This document shows, piece by piece, positions 5,060 through 7,657 of a stretch of DNA of 7,657 bases. The number at the start of each line of letters is the position of its first letter. Within the stretch, counting starts at the first letter, position 1. The notes under the pieces are model-generated. The model was not told the DNA's origin, ran no database searches, and saw only the letters and a program-made list of their open reading frames with translations. The position numbers and the translations under genes are program-made. This DNA comes from Pyrinomonadaceae bacterium (lineage in GTDB: Bacteria; Acidobacteriota; Blastocatellia; Pyrinomonadales; Pyrinomonadaceae), in the NCBI GenBank assembly GCA_025929655.1, contig JAICPV010000090.1:1-7657 (forward strand), in the 5' to 3' direction.

Positions 5060-7195
5060 ATGTCAAAGAAAAAATATTTGAGTGAATCCATCAAGCTCGG
5101 AGATAAAGAGCTGATGGTCGAGACCGGAAAGGTCGCAAAACAGGCCGACGGTTCGGTCGTTATCAGGTACGGCGAGACGATGGTACTCGTTACCGCGGTC
5201 AGTATGCGAACGGCCAAGGAAGGATTGGATTTCTTCCCGTTGACGGTCGAGTATCGCGAATCAAGCTATTCTGCCGGCCGCATTCCGGGAAATTATTTCC
5301 GTCGCGAAGGTCGGCCTTCGGAGAAGGAAGTGCTTACATGCCGCCTTATCGACAGGCCGATCCGTCCGCTTTTCGCCGACGGATACCGGTTCGAAACTCA
5401 GATCGTTGGGACCGTAATATCGTCCGATGCACAAAATGATCCGGACGTAGTTGCCATTACCGGTGCGTCGCTTGCGCTTTATCTTTCCGACATTCCGTTT
5501 CATAACCCGATCGCGGGTATTCGCATCGGGCTGATCGACGGCAAATACATAATCAACCCGACATTCGATCAACGTCGCGAATCCCAGCTCAATCTGATCG
5601 TTGCGGGCACCGAAGAAGCCATTTGTATGGTCGAGGCTGAGGCACAGGAGGTCGAGGAAAAGATCATGCTCGAGGCACTGATGCTCGCGCATAAGGAGAT
5701 AAAGCGGCTCTGCCTGTGGCAGAAAGAACTCGGAAAGGCGCTCGACATTCCGAAACGTGAATTCACGCCGCCGGCGATCGACGAAAATGTCGTAGCTGAA
5801 GTGGAAAAGAATTTCGGCAACCGGCTTCGGGGAGCTCTGGATACGACCGGAAAGGACAAGCTCACAAGCTACGCTGCCATCGATGCGCTGAAAAAGGAGG
5901 TCGTCGATTCTTATCCTGAAGATCAGCCCGAGGCTCGCCAAAGGGCCGGAAAGGCGTTCTCGCACCTGAAGGAAAAGATCTTTCGCGAGGACATGCTCGG
6001 GAAACGCCGTCGGCCCGACGGAAGAAAAGTCTCGGAGATCCGGCCGATTACGTGCGAAGTTGGCTGGCTGCCGCGAGTTCATGGTTCAGCGTTGTTCACT
6101 CGGGGAGAAACGCAGGCGATCGTCGCGACCACGCTCGGCACGAAGATGGATGAGCAGTACATGGACGATATCGAGAAGGGCGAAGTAAAACGGCGTTTCA
6201 TGCTCCACTATAATTTCCCGCCGTACTCCGTAGGCGAAGCAGGCCGTTTCGGCGGAACGTCGCGGCGTGAGACCGGACACGGAAATCTAGCCCGACGCGC
6301 GATCGAGGCCGTGCTACCGGATGAAGCCGATTTTCCTTACACGCTTCGAATCGTTTCGGATATCACCGAATCTAACGGCTCGTCATCGATGGCGTCGGTT
6401 TGCGGCGGCATTCTTAGCCTTATGGACGCCGGTGTCCCGATCAAGCGTCCGGTCGCGGGCGTGGCGATGGGCCTGGTCATGGAAGGGAACCGTTACGCGA
6501 TCCTTTCGGACATCGCCGGAGCCGAAGATCACTACGGCGATATGGACTTTAAGGTCACCGGAACGAGCGAAGGCATCACGGCTCTTCAAATGGATATCAA
6601 GGTCGCCGGGATCAACGCTATGATCCTCCAGGAAGCGCTCGAGCAGGCCCGAAAGGGACGACTGCATATTCTGGACATCATGCAGAAATCGATCGAGGCA
6701 CCACGCGAAGACATTTCGCCATACGCCCCGCGAATTATCACGATAAAGATCAATCCCGAAAAGATCCGCGACGTTATCGGAAAGGGCGGGTCTGTGATCC
6801 GTGCATTGACCGAAGAAACCGGCGCGAAGATCGATGTGGAAGACGATGGCACGATCACGATCGCAACGGCCGACGGCGAGGCTGCTCAGGCAGCGATCGC
6901 CCGGATCAAGGCGCTCACCGCCGAGGCGGAGATCGGCGAAACATACATGGGAACCGTTTCCCGCATCGTCGATTTCGGCGCATTTGTCGAGATCATGCCG
7001 GGCCTCGACGGGCTGCTGCATATTTCCGAGATCTCCGACCGGCGTGTTAAAGACGTGCGCGACGAGCTCAAGGAAGGCCAGCAGATCCTTGTCAAATGCA
7101 TCGGCAGGGAAGGCAACAAGATCAAGCTTTCTCGCAAAGCGATCCTGTTGGAGGAAAAGGCCAAAGCTCAAAGCAGCGGCGACGGCGGCGAATAA
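5060..7195 (+). CDS. pnp: Polynucleotide phosphorylase (polyribonucleotide nucleotidyltransferase)
   Basis: This 711-residue protein is PNPase, a trimeric 3'-to-5' phosphorolytic exoribonuclease of mRNA decay; its length equals that of E. coli PNPase. The first RNase PH domain includes GNYFRREGRPSEKE, with the RNA-contact loop YFRR at residues 79-82, then RLIDRPIRPLF. A helical region (about 150-315) links to the second PH domain, starting near DGRKVSEIRPI (Asp320). That domain has the phosphate-site serines 441-443 (NGSSSMASVCGG) and the catalytic residues Asp490, Asp496 and Lys498 in GAEDHYGDMDFKVTG. A KH domain has its GKGG loop at 574-577, and an S1 domain spans about 626-698. All key residues are present. 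The GAEDH motif has Ala where E. coli has Asp (GDEDH). The ribosome binding site is GAGG (5048-5051), eight bases from the ATG. In E. coli PNPase represses its own mRNA after leader cleavage; the hairpin immediately upstream could serve a similar purpose. Confidence 0.98.
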   Translation: MSKKKYLSESIKLGDKELMVETGKVAKQADGSVVIRYGETMVLVTAVSMRTAKEGLDFFPLTVEYRESSYSAGRIPGNYFRREGRPSEKEVLTCRLIDRPIRPLFADGYRFETQIVGTVISSDAQNDPDVVAITGASLALYLSDIPFHNPIAGIRIGLIDGKYIINPTFDQRRESQLNLIVAGTEEAICMVEAEAQEVEEKIMLEALMLAHKEIKRLCLWQKELGKALDIPKREFTPPAIDENVVAEVEKNFGNRLRGALDTTGKDKLTSYAAIDALKKEVVDSYPEDQPEARQRAGKAFSHLKEKIFREDMLGKRRRPDGRKVSEIRPITCEVGWLPRVHGSALFTRGETQAIVATTLGTKMDEQYMDDIEKGEVKRRFMLHYNFPPYSVGEAGRFGGTSRRETGHGNLARRAIEAVLPDEADFPYTLRIVSDITESNGSSSMASVCGGILSLMDAGVPIKRPVAGVAMGLVMEGNRYAILSDIAGAEDHYGDMDFKVTGTSEGITALQMDIKVAGINAMILQEALEQARKGRLHILDIMQKSIEAPREDISPYAPRIITIKINPEKIRDVIGKGGSVIRALTEETGAKIDVEDDGTITIATADGEAAQAAIARIKALTAEAEIGETYMGTVSRIVDFGAFVEIMPGLDGLLHISEISDRRVKDVRDELKEGQQILVKCIGREGNKIKLSRKAILLEEKAKAQSSGDGGE

Positions 7196-7217
7196 CCTAA
7201 ACCCTCAGATCGGTGTG

Positions 7218-7242
7218 AAAGGACGGCTTCAGCCGTCCTTTT
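7218..7242 (+). terminator. Intrinsic terminator after pnp
   Basis: AAAGGACGGC (7218-7227) pairs perfectly with GCCGTCCTTT (7232-7241) around a TTCA loop, ending in four Ts. It lies 22 bases after the pnp stop codon and just before the vapBC promoter, so it separates the housekeeping operon from the toxin-antitoxin module. The T-tract is short, but the stem is stable. The A-run at the left base lets it work in the opposite direction as well. Confidence 0.85.
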
Positions 7243-7250
7243 CATATTGG

Positions 7251-7279
7251 TTGACACCGCGGTGGCTGCTTGTTAGGAT
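7251..7279 (+). promoter_or_regulatory. Sigma-70-type promoter of vapBC
   Basis: A perfect -35 box TTGACA (7251-7256) is followed by a 17-base spacer and the -10 box TAGGAT (7274-7279), which is 4 of 6 to TATAAT with the key A2 and T6 kept. Transcription would start around 7285-7287, inside the palindrome that follows, leaving a leader of about 20 bases before the vapB ATG. It is the clearest promoter in the window. Confidence 0.8.
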
Positions 7280-7306
7280 GTGTATAAAGCGAGGTGTTTA
7301 TACACA
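7279..7306 (+). promoter_or_regulatory. Palindromic vapBC operator overlapping the transcription start
   Basis: TGTGTATAAA (7279-7288) and TTTATACACA (7297-7306) form a perfect 10+10 bp inverted repeat with an 8-base spacer. It begins on the last base of the -10 box and ends on the A of the vapB start codon. The spacer contains the ribosome binding site GCGAGG (7289-7294). VapB antitoxins typically bind such palindromes as dimers, with VapC as co-repressor, and repress their own operon. That role here is inferred from position and symmetry. Confidence 0.75.
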
Positions 7307-7500
7307 TGCGAACCAATATCGAGATCGACGATAAATTAATGAGAGACACGCTTAAAGCTACTGGGTTGAAGACAAAACGCGAAGTGGTGGAGTTGGCGTT
7401 AAAGGAGTTATTGAGCCTTCGGCGGCAGGCTGGAGCCAAAGAACTTTGGGGTAAATTCGAGTGGCAGGGTGATCTTGAAAAGATGAGGCTTGATAAGTGA
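7306..7500 (+). CDS. vapB: VapB-family type II antitoxin (ribbon-helix-helix)
   Basis: This 64-residue protein resembles VapB antitoxins of the Arc/MetJ ribbon-helix-helix type. The N-terminal strand MRTNIEIDDKLM would contact operator DNA, followed by the helices LMRDTLKATGL and TKREVVELALKELLSLRRQ (about residues 11-41). The C-terminal tail, LWGKFEWQGDLEKMR (residues 47-61), is the type of segment that wraps the toxin and blocks its active site. I chose ATG 7306 because GAGG (7291-7294) is a well-placed ribosome binding site and the family's usual N-terminus starts MRTNI. A GTG at 7294 in the same frame overlaps that site and is unlikely. The stop codon overlaps the vapC start (GTGA), indicating translational coupling. 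It likely neutralises VapC and, with it, represses the operon through the adjacent palindrome. Confidence 0.9.
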   Translation: MRTNIEIDDKLMRDTLKATGLKTKREVVELALKELLSLRRQAGAKELWGKFEWQGDLEKMRLDK

Positions 7501-7657
7501 TCGTTGTGGATTCAAGTGTCTGGATCGACTTCGTCAGAGCAAGGTCTACAGAGCAGACCGAGAAGCTCAAGGATCTGTTCGGCGTCAGGCGTATTCTTAT
7601 TGGGGATCTGATCCTTGCAGAGGTCATGCAAGGGTGTGACGACATCAAAGTATTCGA
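7497..7657 (+). CDS. vapC: VapC-family PIN-domain toxin, 5' part only (cut by window end)
   Basis: The reading frame starts with GTG at 7497, overlapping the vapB stop codon in GTGA, and runs open for 53 codons to the window edge. The start reads MIVVDSSVWIDFVRAR, the classic PIN-domain opening with acidic Asp5, and ILIGDLILAEVMQG supplies the second conserved acid, Glu42. PIN toxins coordinate Mg2+ through such acidic residues and cleave specific RNAs, often tRNA or rRNA. Full VapC proteins are about 130 residues, so more than half lies beyond the window, and the remaining catalytic acids cannot be checked. Overlap with vapB and the matched antitoxin type strongly support the assignment. Whether the complete gene is intact is unknown. 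Confidence 0.88.
   Translation, partial: MIVVDSSVWIDFVRARSTEQTEKLKDLFGVRRILIGDLILAEVMQGCDDIKVF

Noticed and set aside
5261..6082. Long minus-strand open frame (273 codons) inside pnp
   Set aside because: It lies entirely opposite a well-conserved pnp region, and its translation shows no recognisable domain. The 262-codon frame at 6383-7171 and the 208-codon frame at 1062-1688 are shadows of the same kind.
6521..6553. PNPase active site change (GAEDH instead of GDEDH) as a sign of inactivity
   Set aside because: The metal and catalytic residues Asp490, Asp496 and Lys498 are intact, and the altered position is not one of the catalytic residues.
7294..7305. GTG start four codons upstream of vapB
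   Set aside because: It overlaps the GAGG ribosome binding site, and the family's N-terminus begins at the ATG (MRTNI).

Overview
The window is a bacterial chromosomal segment of moderate GC content. It is dominated by housekeeping genes, all on the + strand, and ends in a toxin-antitoxin locus cut by the window edge. Gene order is rpsD, rpoA, rplQ, accB, accC, rpsO, pnp, vapB, vapC (partial). My best guess for the source is an Acidobacteriota-like lineage, possibly Blastocatellia, from the general look of RpoA, the enlarged bL17 and the small VapBC module. This is an impression from the protein sequences, not a demonstrated placement.

Region 1 (1-2355) is the tail of an alpha-operon-like ribosomal cluster: uS4 (zinc-binding, four-cysteine form), RNA polymerase alpha with a complete C-terminal domain, and a bL17 with an internal insertion of roughly 30-35 residues. 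Region 2 (2381-4346) encodes the biotin carboxyl carrier protein and biotin carboxylase of acetyl-CoA carboxylase, placed directly after rplQ. Region 3 (4531-7195) is the widely conserved rpsO-pnp pair (uS15 and polynucleotide phosphorylase), closed by a clean intrinsic terminator at 7218-7242. Region 4 (7251-7657) is a vapBC module with its own near-consensus promoter, a perfect 10+10 bp palindrome between promoter and start codon, and a GTGA overlap between the two genes.

The most unusual content lies between the genes. The rpsD-rpoA, rpoA-rplQ, accB-accC, accC-rpsO and rpsO-pnp gaps each hold a long inverted repeat. The last four start at, or within about ten bases of, the upstream stop codon, and each is built from different words. 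A separate strong GC-rich hairpin sits just upstream of the pnp ribosome binding site. These may be RNA processing sites, attenuators or ribosomal-protein operators, or copies of dispersed palindromic repeats; the window alone cannot decide. No gap exceeds 300 bases. I saw no tRNA, rRNA, CRISPR array, insertion sequence or convincing minus-strand gene.
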